In this document: piece by piece, positions 13,272-22,420 of the stretch
How positions within the stretch are numbered: position 1 is the first letter of the stretch
How the letters are laid out: every line of letters starts with the position of its first letter
DNA from: Macropodus opercularis
Taxonomy: Eukaryota; Chordata; Actinopteri; Anabantiformes; Osphronemidae
Length of the DNA stretch: 64,000 bases
NCBI GenBank assembly: GCA_030770545.1
Contig: CM061092.1
Location: 17,733,501-17,797,500, forward strand
Reading direction: 5' to 3'
Notes under the pieces: model-generated
What the model saw: the letters and a program-made list of their open reading frames with translations, nothing else
Database searches by the model: none
What the model was told of the DNA's origin: nothing
Program-made: the position numbers and the translations under genes

Positions 13272-15530
13272 TCTAGATCTTTCACGACTGAGATGTGGGG
13301 GTAAAAATATTACTGTAAATAGAAAATGTGAGAGAAGATTCTAAGGGTTGATTTGGAAAACTTCTATCTATTGCTAATTGTTGGTGGTTGGAGCAGTGGC
13401 ACTAGGTGGCTTTTTAAATATAGAAGGTTCAAAAATGTTGTTAAACTGGTAAACCAGTTTAAAGGCCTGCTGTAATTTCTTTCTGCGTGGTGTTGTATGT
13501 TGAATACAGGCTAATCCATGAACATTGACCTACAACAGAACTAGTCCAAAATAATGTGTTTAGGTTTAAGAAAAAGGGTTAAGAATAGTACTGTACTGAA
13601 GCTCACTTCCAAATTAGAACTGAATTCAAAAGCAAAAAAATCGAAGTACCCACACTCACTCAATCAGTTCTATGCCACAGCTCTGTCCTCTGGGGACTGT
13701 CACAGAGCTGGATCAGTGTTCATAGTGAAAGGATGACATCCTTTCTCAGCTTTTAAATTTCCACTAGTTAAGTAACATTTGGCAGAATAAAAACATTTGT
13801 AGAAAGCAGTCATTGTTTCTATTTATTTGTTTAACATCTGGAAATTCAAACACTAAACAGTATCTGCAATTGATAGAAAACATTTAATTCAAGCTATACC
13901 TAGCCCTAGTTTATATCCTCAAACCGTCCATCTAACCTCACTATTACCCACAGTTAACTCAAAATGCAGAATAGAAATCAACACGGCCTGTTGTTACTAC
14001 CACAGTCACAAGACAAGAAGATGCAGTGGACATATTTAATTTACAATAGAAAATTACCAACAAATCTTCCCTATAGCAGCATGTTTGATTCACTTCGGTC
14101 TGCTTAGAAAGTGAGGCTCATTATATTACGTTGTTGTTTTTTATAAACTACACTGGTGTTCACGTGTAGAAAATGGAATTGGCCATATTTTAGAAAGGCA
14201 AACAATCTTTCAACTAATGTCTTATTGTTAAAGGTCTGTCTTTTTAACTACTGCTTAGTAAGCTTAATTTCTTGGTATTCACAGTTTTAACCTCCTCCAT
14301 TGCACCACATGTCTATTGTATCTTGGAAACAGGTTGATGTCTGACCAGGGAAATGTGAAATGGATATTTTCATGCACTGTTGCACAAGAGAAGTTGAAAT
14401 TAGCAGGTGTGCTTATGATCTGATACGTTTGCTGCGATGACCAGTGGTGTTCTTGACCTGGCCTTTATTCCCAGTGAACACTGTGTTTGTCTTTTTATTC
14501 ACGTTTAACCCTTGTGCAGCCCTTGAGGGGTCAGAACGACCCTACTGTAAACTAGGGGACGCTCAAAGCTCAAAAACACACACAAGGGTTGAATAAAACA
14601 GCCTTTGTGGGTGTTACATCCAAGCGATGAACACGTGTGGCTCTATGATGAACAAGTTCATCCAACTGTTCATCTAGATGAAGTGTGTTGTGATTTATCG
14701 TCTGTCTGCGGCTGTTTTATACAACCCTTGTGTGGTTTTTGAGTTTAGAGCGTCGCCTATTTTCATTATGACCCCATCGAAGGCTGCACAAGAGTTAATA
14801 ATGTTTTATCAGAAACCCCTTAGCACCACTTATTAACATGCAATCAATGTTGCCATTCACTAGTACTGTTGCCTGCTGACACAAATGGCTCAAGGAGAAA
14901 AATAACCCATTTACAAAAGCACATTCTGTGTTTTAGATTTTAGTTTTAGATTAGTTGGAAATCTATCAAAATATGTTGTTAGCAAAGGTTGATTGTTGTG
15001 GCTCGGAATGCAGAGAGGAATCACTAATAGCATTTGTGTTTAGTCATTACAGTGGGAACCACATACTTGACGATATTGATTTCTGTTCTAAACTTTAGGG
15101 AATAAAGAAAACTGATTTCACTGAGAAACACTGATTTCTCTGCTGTGTTTATTTATATATATATATAAATAAACACAATATATAATAGCAAAGCTACCAT
15201 TGCAGCACCACGTCAGTAAATCAAAAATAACCCATTTCGCAAATTTTTTAAAATGTTGTAGGCCAAACGGTCTGTTCTTTTGGTGACTGCATTGGCAAAG
15301 TAGCATTGCAGACGTTAACACGTCTCTGTGCTTGTGTGTATATATACATATAGGTATGTATGTGATGCTACTCCTGCCTATCCAGTGACCAAATGTTTTT
15401 ATGTGTTGTATTTATAATCACTCTGTATTTTATTTGACAGGCACGCCATTCTCCGTCCATGGTCAATCTGCCTTCCATGTTTGAGAGGAAGTACCACACA
15501 TTCAGTCGATCAACCACCCACCTCTTCTGA
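530..15530 (+). CDS. ect2: ECT2, Rho guanine-nucleotide exchange factor (gene span, 5' end outside window)
   Basis: ECT2 activates RhoA at the cell equator, recruited by the centralspindlin complex, and is required for cytokinesis; in interphase it is mostly nuclear. Twenty-one exons join in consistent phase to give about 774 residues by the short last exon, or about 922 by the long one. Domains in order: end of one BRCT and the next BRCT (530-3433), linker with a basic nuclear signal NRKRRRL (exon 6), DH exchange domain (5022-about 7900), PH domain (about 7988-9446), then a lysine-rich membrane-binding segment (9955-10433). The Cdk1 site studied in human (TP before NSNRKRRR) is kept at 4253-4255, and the Plk1-docking SSTP threonine is kept at 5048-5050. 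All introns used are GT-AG. The N-terminal exons lie left of position 1. Identity rests on near-continuous similarity to vertebrate ECT2, recalled rather than searched. Confidence 0.96.
874..947 (+). CDS. ect2: ECT2 exon b (BRCT repeat)
   Basis: Acceptor TCAG ends at 873 and the donor is GTAAGT at 948. It encodes the conserved BRCT tail with TPTWIYKAW; the tryptophan is the BRCT signature. It leaves two bases over, which the next exon completes. Confidence 0.92.
1836..1884. repeat. GT/GA microsatellite
   Basis: A (TG)n run followed by (AG)n inside an ECT2 intron, just upstream of exon c. Part of it serves as the distal tract before the acceptor at 1920. Confidence 0.85.
1921..2051 (+). CDS. 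ect2: ECT2 exon c (next BRCT repeat begins)
   Basis: The phase fixes the acceptor at TTAAG (1916-1920): a tempting CAG at 1932-1934 would put a stop into the frame. The exon encodes EFKVPPFQDCILSFLGFS, a near-perfect ECT2 match. The donor is GTCAGT at 2052. Confidence 0.9.
2879..2994 (+). CDS. ect2: ECT2 exon d (BRCT repeat)
   Basis: Acceptor TTAG ends at 2878 and the donor is GTAAGC at 2995. It contains VGDERCTHMVV and KKLFVVKQE, typical of the last ECT2 BRCT repeat. It ends in phase 0. Confidence 0.94.
3371..3433 (+). CDS. ect2: ECT2 exon e (end of BRCT repeats)
   Basis: 21 codons between TAG (3368-3370) and the donor GTGAGA at 3434. It encodes WFWGSIQMDARAGESMYLYE, essentially invariant in vertebrate ECT2. 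Confidence 0.95.
4205..4430 (+). CDS. ect2: ECT2 exon f (linker with nuclear signal)
   Basis: Encodes the central linker: a TP Cdk1 site at 4253-4255, the basic cluster NRKRRRL, and RKRQSAEHSMSIASLLDIS. In human ECT2 phosphorylation in this linker relieves BRCT autoinhibition. Acceptor TAG ends at 4204 and the donor is GTAAGA at 4431. Ends one base into a codon. Confidence 0.94.
4572..4754 (+). CDS. ect2: ECT2 exon g (basic, serine-rich cassette)
   Basis: 183 bases between ACAG (4568-4571) and the donor GTCAGG at 4755. Both boundaries fall one base into a codon, so the exon can be skipped without changing the frame. It encodes a highly basic stretch (SRRKSRERRVRRKGE) and is rich in serine. 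I do not recall a counterpart in mammalian ECT2, so it may be a fish or alternative exon. Confidence 0.75.
5022..5146 (+). CDS. ect2: ECT2 exon h (start of DH domain)
   Basis: Acceptor TTCAG ends at 5021 and the donor is GTAGTC at 5147. It encodes SSTPVLSKQSARWQVSKELY followed by the DH opening QTESNYVDIL. The SSTP threonine matches the human Plk1-docking site (about residue 412). Confidence 0.95.
5740..5859 (+). CDS. ect2: ECT2 exon i (DH domain)
   Basis: 40 codons, phase 0 on both sides. It encodes GGPILAQEEIKTIFGSIPDI, part of conserved region 1 of the DH fold. The acceptor is TTGAAG and the donor GTAGTT at 5860. Confidence 0.94.
6004..6072 (+). CDS. ect2: ECT2 exon j (DH domain)
   Basis: 23 codons between ATTAG (ending 6003) and GTGAGT at 6073. 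It encodes NDLEELLADWQEERSVGDII, matching the vertebrate DH helix in this place. Confidence 0.92.
6745..6855 (+). CDS. ect2: ECT2 exon k (DH domain)
   Basis: 37 codons after TGTAG (ending 6744), with donor GTGAGA at 6856. It encodes YPPFVNFFEMSKETIVRCE and KPRFHAFLK, strongly conserved in ECT2. Confidence 0.95.
7086..7182 (+). CDS. ect2: ECT2 exon l (DH core)
   Basis: Encodes GRQTLVELLIRPVQRLPSVA, the conserved region 3 helix of DH domains that contacts Rho. Acceptor ACAG ends at 7085 and the donor is GTAATA at 7183. Ends one base into a codon. Confidence 0.95.
7313..7394 (+). CDS. ect2: ECT2 exon m (DH domain)
   Basis: Acceptor CCAG ends at 7312 and the donor is GTGAGT at 7395. It encodes KHTSDGNPDKMTLEKAIESL and the following residues of the DH C-terminal half. 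Confidence 0.93.
7799..7877 (+). CDS. ect2: ECT2 exon n (DH-PH junction)
   Basis: Encodes HINEDKRKTEGQKQIFDVVY, the last DH helix leading to the PH domain. Acceptor CTAG ends at 7798 and the donor is GTAAGT at 7878. Ends in phase 0. Confidence 0.94.
7988..8107 (+). CDS. ect2: ECT2 exon o (PH domain)
   Basis: 40 codons with CDRGEQVTLFLFNDCLE, the first PH strands. Acceptor TGCAG ends at 7987 and the donor is GTAAGA at 8108. Confidence 0.95.
8564..8702 (+). CDS. ect2: ECT2 exon p (PH domain)
   Basis: Encodes ARKRHKVINTFKSPLGQTRP and LKHIALMPLSQIRRVLDL. Acceptor GGTAG ends at 8563 and the donor is GTAAGC at 8703. Ends one base into a codon. Confidence 0.94.
9292..9446 (+). CDS. ect2: ECT2 exon q (end of PH domain)
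   Basis: Encodes FALVVRPPTEHENLLFSFQL and the C-terminal PH helix with TWLRTLCRHVANTICRADA. Acceptor TTCAG ends at 9291 and the donor is GTAAGA at 9447. Confidence 0.95.
9955..10062 (+). CDS. ect2: ECT2 exon r (C-terminal tail)
   Basis: 36 codons with VSTKDMDSTLSKASRAIKKT. This is the start of the basic C-terminal cluster thought to bind the plasma membrane. Acceptor TTAG ends at 9954 and the donor GT is at 10063. Confidence 0.94.
10305..10433 (+). CDS. ect2: ECT2 exon s (C-terminal tail, last shared exon)
   Basis: 43 codons with VTRAFSFTKTPKRVLQRAF. It ends in phase 0 with donor GTAAGT at 10434. Both alternative last exons (12556 and 15441) also start in phase 0, so either can follow. Confidence 0.93.
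10740..12116 (-). mobile_element. Chimeric Tc1/mariner relic in ECT2 intron
   Basis: Two Tc1 families are fused. The right part (about 11181-12116) carries, on the minus strand, an end reading CAGTCAGGTCCATAAATATT and a transposase N-terminal half: helix-turn-helix, the GRPRK motif between the two DNA-binding repeats (11348-11662), and a catalytic-domain start ending near SSVKHGGGSV. The left part (10740-11160) is the end of another family, with the terminal CAGTACTGTGCAAATG and a C-terminal piece with WDHIKRQKDV. They meet at a (TA)10 run at 11161-11180. The frame has stops and the middle of the catalytic domain is missing, so it is dead. Confidence 0.85.
11348..11662 (-). pseudogene. Tc1 transposase DNA-binding fragment
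   Basis: Minus-strand frame with KRPGRPRKTTVVDDRRI (GRPR hinge) and VGVYVSNSTIKRRLHQ (second helix-turn-helix). The first helix-turn-helix lies in another frame to the right (11607-11780), which shows a frameshift. Confidence 0.85.
12556..13089 (+). CDS. ect2: ECT2 alternative last exon, long C-terminus
   Basis: Acceptor TGTAG ends at 12555, and 177 codons follow in phase 0 to a TAA at 13087-13089. The product is rich in serine, proline and threonine, with MSRSASTFSISDSGKSSAVV at its start and TSPRRETLL at its end, and no globular domain I can recognise. The opening MSRSAST resembles the MSRLSST near the mammalian C-terminus. A poly(A) signal AATAAA lies near 13784. It would replace the final 29 residues of the short form. 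Confidence 0.7.
   Translation: MSRSASTFSISDSGKSSAVVQRSNSLDHPPVRARVPVCMRTPCSPAQKLVLSPGPYAAAESNSCPSTGVTKSIQNPSLLTQPAPPNVICSISQQSTSMTLTAIEKTTPLHSTFKHTLPKSSHHMSRHQTSADLQPKSLAPLPSNAKERTFSESSRDPKVSLEPRKVVLTSPRRETLL
13090..13800 (+). other. 3' UTR of the long-tail ECT2 transcript
   Basis: Untranslated stretch after the TAA, ending near an AATAAA at about 13784-13789. It includes a long TG/TA microsatellite. No coding frame stands out. The remaining intron to 15440 holds a MITE (14505) and a 34-bp palindrome (15144). Confidence 0.45.
13211..13271. repeat. (TG)n(TA)n compound microsatellite
   Basis: About nineteen TG units followed by about eleven TA units in the 3' UTR of the long ECT2 form. Likely length-variable. 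Confidence 0.95.
14505..14798. mobile_element. piggyBac-like MITE, complete copy (copy 1)
   Basis: 294 bp bounded by TTAA on both sides, the piggyBac target site. The ends are inverted: TTAACCCTTGTGCAGCC on the left and its complement on the right. A second inverted pair lies inside (CACACAAGGGTTG against CAACCCTTGTGTG). No coding capacity. Confidence 0.85.
15144..15177. repeat. 34-bp perfect AT-rich palindrome
   Basis: TGTGTTTATTTATATAT followed by its exact reverse complement, in the last ECT2 intron. It could form a cruciform or hairpin; no function is evident. Confidence 0.9.
15441..15530 (+). CDS. ect2: ECT2 last exon, canonical short C-terminus
   Basis: Acceptor TGACAG ends at 15440, and 29 codons follow, ending in a TGA. 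FERKYHTFSRSTTHLF matches the conserved C-terminus of vertebrate ECT2. Spliced directly from 10433 it reproduces the usual vertebrate arrangement. Confidence 0.93.
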   Translation, partial: ARHSPSMVNLPSMFERKYHTFSRSTTHLF

Positions 15531-16640
15531 GACACTCATCGTTTCCCCTCCCTAGCTGTGAGTGATGGAAGATGTAACTGGAAAGTTCAGTGAAGTCTAA
15601 GCAGCAGCTTCAGTACAACAAACTTTCATTTGTCTGTACTGGAGCTACACACATTCCAAATAACGTAAGCAGACTTTGTCTTGTCTTTGGTCTTTTGTTC
15701 ATAAGAAGTATTATCTAAGATCTGAATGGGCAGGTTGGTTTATTTGGTTTTGTGTTTTCGTCTTCCTAAACACACTAGAACCTCTAAGAAGCTAACTGAA
15801 ATCTTACTGAATGTAAGGTGTGCAATTACCAGTGGTTGTGGTAAGGGTTTGCCTTACTCTTTAAAACTGAAGGATTGTTTATCTTGACTTGCAACCTTAT
15901 TTAATTTTAGAGGCACTGTATTTTCTATAAATAGCTATTTTGTTCAGATTGATCTTTTCTCATCATTGTCCAAAAACACAATATTACCTATTGACAAAGA
16001 AAATAATAGTCTTCCAGTTAAACTAGTTGAGGTAATCCTTGGCAGTAAACACGCCTACAACATGTAGTGGGTTTCAAACACTAGTTAAAGCTGAACTCTT
16101 TCCCTTTGCAGTGTCAAGCTAGTTTTATTGATATTAACTGACATGTATTGTTGCAGTAGGATATGCTTAATTTCAACTGGTATACTTTTTGTTATTGTCT
16201 CTAACCAACCTTCCTAATGTAACAGTGATAGGTTTTATAAAGCTTCTAGTTGAATATTCAAGAGATTTATTTGAGAAGAATAAAAGCACATATGGTTCTT
16301 ACCTGCCTATCCACATTTAAAAAACTGTCTAGGATTTTTGTCTGGTTTTTCAAAAAGGTACACGTCATATGCAGCAGCATATGTTTGTTGTTGAATGTTT
16401 TATACCAGTCTTTTCTCCCACTTGTGTATCTGTTGTTTGTCTACTTCTGATTTTCGTTAGCTTTAGTTGTCTGTGGTTGATACATCTTTGTATTAAATGC
16501 ACTTAAACATGTACCTGAAGCTTTTTCACTCCTGTGCACTTCTTTCTTGTGTACATTTAAAAATAACTGTTTCACTTTTAGGGGAAGCTGACGAAATATA
16601 CCAAGTTATTTGTCTGAAAATAAATTATTTTATATACTTT
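15531..16640 (+). other. ECT2 3' UTR with candidate poly(A) signals
   Basis: AT-rich sequence after the TGA with AATAAA candidates near 16278 and 16618. I cannot tell which is used. No repeat was recognised. Confidence 0.5.
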
Positions 16641-18390
16641 TTATGGAGTTACGTTTTTGGTTGCTTACAAACTAATTTTGCCATAAAGACATGTTTACGC
16701 TGCCTCAATAGTCTAATTAGTCTTTTGGGCAATTGCCTATCATTCAATTTGCATTAGATGGTCTTGAAATTGAAAATTTTATTTGCATCATATTCTAGGA
16801 GCCTCTGCTTGAGTTTGTGATCTTTAAAGGTCTTTTTTGTGATTTGAACAGTACATGTACAACATGTTAGGCTCATGGGTTTCAAACACACTGTACTCAT
16901 TTGATGGTGGAGGTGCATTAGGCTTCTGGGTCAAATAGGAGATAAAGAGAGTAAAATATACTATATGGGTTAACAAAAAATAACAGCAGTTTTTTTTAAA
17001 TAATTGACCAGTTTTGTGTGTGGTAATAATTGAATAAGGTTTTCTATGTCTTAGAATGGAAAATGCAGGAGGTCATACAAAAAGCAAATGCATTCCATGC
17101 TTTGGTTTTGTTATTACAAAAGAAAAAGATCTATTTATGGATTATTTTGACCATCTCGTCCAAAGGCCACATTAAACCTAATGCCAGTTTCTAATGCACC
17201 TAGTTAACTTTTGGAAGCAAACATATCCCATAATTAGCAATAATCAAAAGTCCTTAATCACTAGTAGTTTTCTACTAGATGTTTAAAAAGATCTGAGCTG
17301 GTCCTGGACAAATTATGGTTTTGCAGATTTTTGGAAAATATATTGCTGTTCAACTGCCATATATATAAAATCTTTGACTGCATTTCAAGCATCTGGATAA
17401 ACATTAACATATCTGCCTATTATCAGCTTTGTACCTAACAGCTAGGAGTTGGCCCAAAATATTTAAAATGCACCAAAAATGTAGGAACTTGAAGCGTCTA
17501 TCTTCAAAACATAATAATAGAGGGCTGAAATTTTGGAGTTGTGTATAGCTTTGATAACACTTATAGCATGCGAGGTGAGCTGGGTGCTTTTGGTTGATTT
17601 GCTATGGAGTGACCCACCATTCATGATGGAAGGCCTCTTTTGAAATGCTACTGTACGTCTTCAAAGCATTAGAACAATCTGTGTCTTCTGGATAAAGCAC
17701 CGGGCATACTAGTTTGCCAGTTGGAGATAAAGTGCCATGCAGGCCTGAGGCAAGGCAAAACTGGGGAATAGTCCCAATAAAAAGGCACTTATTCACAGAG
17801 GACACTCACTTCTTTCATATTTGCCTTTGACATCACTTCAAAGTGCTTTTGACTGGTTTAGGGGTGACGCTAAAAAGGAAGAAGTGGGACTGGCTGCAGC
17901 TTCAGTGATCGGGGACAGCTGGGACCCAGGCTGAAAGCATTCAACTTAAATAAACACTGGCATTATCATTCATCACTGTCTCACTAAATACTTTACTTGA
18001 GAGAAAATGTCTTCATGTGTATTTGTGGAACATTACACAAAAATCTGTTTGACAGTGAACTCCCTCAACAGCAAGTTGGGATGTGGAGATTGCACATATC
18101 TTGCGTAAAGGAGTTCTCCATAGTGAAGTTTTCATAACTGGTAAAGCTACAGACTGACATCAAGCAGAATAAAGTGAAGCATCAAGCATTAGTAGTATTA
18201 TCTTCCAAAACCCATGTCAGTCTGATTGACCTGTGAGAATCTTTTGACTTTTATTACATTCTGTTAGTGATGGGCAGAATTTTACTTCGTTACTTTCACT
18301 TAAAACTTAAAATATTGATTTCCGTAGATTCTATTGACATGAGAAACAATATTCATAATTCAATTATGAAATCTGAAATGGCCTTTCAGA
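16641..18390. other. Intergenic AT-rich sequence, nothing recognised
   Basis: Many stops in all frames, no repeat family recognised, no splice-bounded open frame. Confidence 0.5.
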
Positions 18391-18495
18391 TTAACCCTTG
18401 TGGGGCCTTCGAGGGGTCAAAACGAGGGTCGGATAAAACAGCCTTCGTGGGTGTTCCATCCAAGCAATGAACACGTGTGGGACTATGATGAACAA
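18391..18495 (+). mobile_element. piggyBac-like MITE fragment (copy 2)
   Basis: Begins at TTAA with CCCTTGTGGGGCCTTCGAGG, then jumps to the inner CAGCCTTCGTGGGTGTT and ATGAACACGTGTGGG segments. The right half and part of the left arm are deleted. Confidence 0.8.
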
Positions 18496-21179
18496 AAGAA
18501 AGAAAGAAATCAACACAAAGTAGTCAAGACTCTCCAGCAAAAGTTTTCAAATACTCCGGAGGCATCAGGTGGGTCCCACATTCATTCAACGTGTTATTTG
18601 TTTAGCCCAGGGCATCAACAAGTTCTTAATATCCGATTTCAAATGACAATATTAATTACAAGCAAAGATAGCTGTCATCGCTACTGCAGCACGTCAGTCT
18701 GCACCTGTCATTGCAGCAATTCTTCTGCCTGTTCCTTTCTTCACGGTGTCAGTCTGTTTCGCTCCACTTCCTGCTCCCCAGTGCTCACAGGTAGCAGCTT
18801 TGGCTCCTGTTTTTCTAGCTTTTGGTGACTTCTGCTCCAGTCCCCATTCCCCGGACTCTCGCAGGTTGCAGTTCCTGCTCCACCATGGTTGGGTGTTGCC
18901 CCCATTGAGGCTCCACATCTTATTCCCTGTTTGCTGTGGTCCAGAGACACCCACTGTCTCATCCAGTAGGTTTCGACTTCCATACAGACAGCATGTTTTT
19001 ACCTAGTATGTCAGATACTTAGATCTTTTCCTCAACACGTTGCAGGTTTCCAGTACCAAAGGAAGCAAAGCAGTTTCATAGCATGACCAAGCCACCATCC
19101 TATTCAAATGTAAACCTGATGTTCTTCAATCTTCTTCAGGCCCATTCTTAAGCCCAAAAAGGTGAATGAAACCAATCAAGACTCATCCAGGTGAGGTTGT
19201 CTAAAAACGAGTAATGACAACTGGACTACTTTTTCTTATTTAGTAAATATTTCAATAAATGTTTTTGACAGCTTGTTATCAACTTTGTGAATGGCATGTA
19301 ATACTATAAAAATTCTGAGCAAACCTAATGATCATTGACTTTGGGATGAGGACAGCAGCAGCACTGAAATGACATTAAGACATGTACAGGACAAATTCCT
19401 TTAGCTGAGGTTATTTAAAATGTTGGCTCGGTAAACACTGCAGCACCAGTCTGGAAAGAACCCCAGATATTTCACAATAAGGCCGAGCTCAGCTATTCTC
19501 CAAAAGAAGATCATTTTAATGTATCTGTATTTGTGATATAATTCTTTCAGTCATATTTCCGTGGCCATGTAAAAGATAGGTAGGAAATACTGTAGATTGA
19601 CAGCTTAAATTCAAATTTTGCCACCTGACTTCACCACAATGCTCACTGTAGCAGTCACTGCTAATAATGCAGCAGCCTGCCTGTCCAACTCATGTGTCAT
19701 TTTACTTTAATTTATTATGGCTGAATAAAACTGTATGCAGTCCACTGTGAGTTGATGTGAGGAAGGGATGTCAGGATCATCTTTTGCTGTTTTGTCAAAC
19801 TGACCAGTGTCTGGAAACAGCCTGTTAGCCTGCAGATATTCATACCAGAGGTATTTTTTATTCAGTTGTTCCTTAGTCGCCCTTGCACACCTGCTTAGGT
19901 TTCATTTCCAGCTTGTGTTGATTGTTGTTTTAGCTTTAATTGGTGCTTCATTAGGGGGAATCCACAACCCACACTTTAACACACCTGTCAGTCAGAAAGT
20001 GAAGCAACTGTGCAGTAAATAATCCCAAAATGGTGACGCATTGTTACTATAAAGCTGTGGCTTCTAAATCAATTAATGTATGTTAGGTGGTAGCCGCTGC
20101 CACGATCCTCCTATAACTAAGAGGAGTATTGTCTGTATGGGTCCCTCTAATGAGGCCTAGATGAATTAACTTGGATGAGATCTTAATGAGGACACACTCC
20201 TGTTTTTCTCTGCCTCAGTAATCCTTTCTCACGGTACTTAATTTTACTGCTCTTCTCTGTTGCCAAGCTTGTTCTTTTACAGTGTCATTATTACTTCTAA
20301 TTATTTCTCTGGATGAAGTGACAGCTACTGGGAGGAAAGGAAATCGAGTATTGTTGTAGTGAAGTAGTAGTGCTTTTATAGATAGCTTTGGAAAACACTG
20401 TAGGCCCTGACATTTATAGGCCAGATGTCACAGGTTGTAAAAAGAGATGAGTCTGTGTGTGATTATGGCGGACCAACCTTCAACTGTTAAAGACTGAAGG
20501 TGGGATGAGAATTCATCCCAGTTGCCTACTATTGCTGTGTAGTATCATTGATTGTGGATTTATTAATTGCTGCTTGTTGGTAATTGTACATTTTATCTTT
20601 TTCCCTTTGCTGAGTTTTACTATGTCAGCACGAGGCATGTGCCTCCTAGTCTCTAGCACTCATAAGGTCGCAAGATCACTCTTTTACCTCGACCACCATT
20701 GATCTTGTCGGCCATCTTACTCTCTCACACATCTCGTAGATGATTGCAGGATCTTCCTAGTGACTTCACCCACCATCTTGCCTCTCAACATACACATACA
20801 CGCTAGGACATGGTACTATTTGGAGTTGTAAACTCTAGCTATAGAAAATAAAATAGGATGAGGCATTGCAATAGCAATAACTTAATAATTTAATAGCATT
20901 AAGGAGTTACAGTTCAGCCATTGTTATACTGAGCTACAAGTCCATCAGGAGTGGCTTGAGAGTCCAGGATAAGAATATTGTCTGGACAATGTTCTGTTAT
21001 GTGGCCTGCATGGACCCAGTCAGAACTCAGATACACAGTAGAGCAGCAGAAAATTGCTCCACCTCAAGGAGCAGATTAATCAAACTGACTTTACCATCTC
21101 ATGTCATCTCATATCCAGTCAACCACTGGGCCATAGTGACTGATAGTGGTTTTTTTGAGAAGTTTAGTGACAAATTAAA
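18496..21179. other. Unclassified intergenic sequence
   Basis: A more GC-rich block at 18,690-18,990 is open in several frames on both strands, which points to composition rather than coding. It is probably an old repeat. The rest shows no gene or known repeat. Confidence 0.4.
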
Positions 21180-21968
21180 TCAATTCAATTTTATTTATAT
21201 AGCGCTATTTTACAGCAAAAGTCATCTCAAGACAAGTTTTTAGAAAAACAAAAACAAATTCAGCAGGTTTTTTTTAAGTTGAGCAGGCTTTAAACTAATT
21301 TAAATTAACCAACCAATTATAATTACATTCCACACCAATGTGACAGACAGAGGTTGGAATGAACACGCCCTGGCTGACTGTGTTTAGGTGTAACCTCTCA
21401 AAAGGAATGAAGGACACTCTGCTCATGTACAGTCAGCCTCAGGACTTAAGGCATTAATACAACTAGTAACTAAGATTGATATAAAGCAGACCTTTAATTA
21501 AACCAGCTCAACAGACAATACTTCATTCTCATATAAGCATCAACTAACCCTTGGCCTAATTAGGGACTTTTTGCCTGACACCAGAAATGCTGGAGCAGTG
21601 CCTCAGAAAAAAACCTCTGGCTGCATGGTGGGAGTTCTGGCCATAGAGGCTTCTCCTGACACTGAACTCTGAACAACTGTGGTTGGCCTTCATGGATTTT
21701 AACTCACTTAAATGGACAGGAGATTGGAAGAAAGCGGAAAAGTAGAGGTAATGTTTAATAGCAACAATGGAGGGAAAAACTCTATAGAGGAAGAAACCTC
21801 CAGCAGACCCAGGCTCAATGTGGGCGAACATCTGCCTTGACCAGTTGGGGTGAAGGGATAGAGAAGAGAGAAAATAACACAACAACAGCAAAAAAAAAAA
21901 AGAGACACAGGCAGGATGGTTGGAGCAGTAACTGAACACTGAAGACACACGGCTCTGAGTGTTACAAA
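21180..21968 (-). mobile_element. L2-like LINE 3' UTR fragment (copy B)
   Basis: Starts with the tail CAATTCAATTTTATTTATAT and contains the family's 3' UTR landmarks on the minus strand (GAAACCTCCAGCAGACCCAG on the plus strand, then the poly-purine GAGAAGAGAG block). Diverged from the other copies, so likely an older subfamily. Confidence 0.75.
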
Positions 21969-22420
21969 CTCACTCACTCTAGAGTACCAGGGGTAGGAGC
22001 GCCTGAGTCCCTGGTACTGCCTTTAATCACCACTCGATGGCGCCAAACCAACGAAAGGGGCTTGCTCAACTCAGAGCCTATGCCCACTCTAACAAACTAG
22101 TGGAGGACCCAATTGCACGACCACAGAGACAGAAGAAGGATAATTAATATTTTAATTAACAAATCCTGAGGACAAATAACTAAACAAATACAAATAAACC
22201 AAACCCTAACATACAACAGAACAGTGACAGATTCTCACACTAACAAAAAACGGAAACTAAACAAGGACAAAGTGACTACACTAAACACCAAACGAGGCTC
22301 AGACATAGAACACTCAAACTAAATAGGACAGTACAAACTTTAACACCAACAAACCTCGACAGGGACAAACATACTTTAAGATTAATCAGAACCCAAATCT
22401 ACCAAAATACACATACAAAC
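21969..22420. repeat. Unclassified repeat, left side of the L2 copy A insertion
   Basis: Begins near CTAGAGTACCAGGGG and holds a run of A-rich sequence. Its likely continuation is 24196-24350, with the L2 copy lying between. It resembles in style the 41,001-41,576 repeat (a GTGGAGGACCCA-like segment) but is not the same. Confidence 0.35.

Noticed and set aside
18694..19006. Overlapping open frames on both strands
   Set aside because: Open in several frames at once without codon structure or similarity; due to GC-rich composition.
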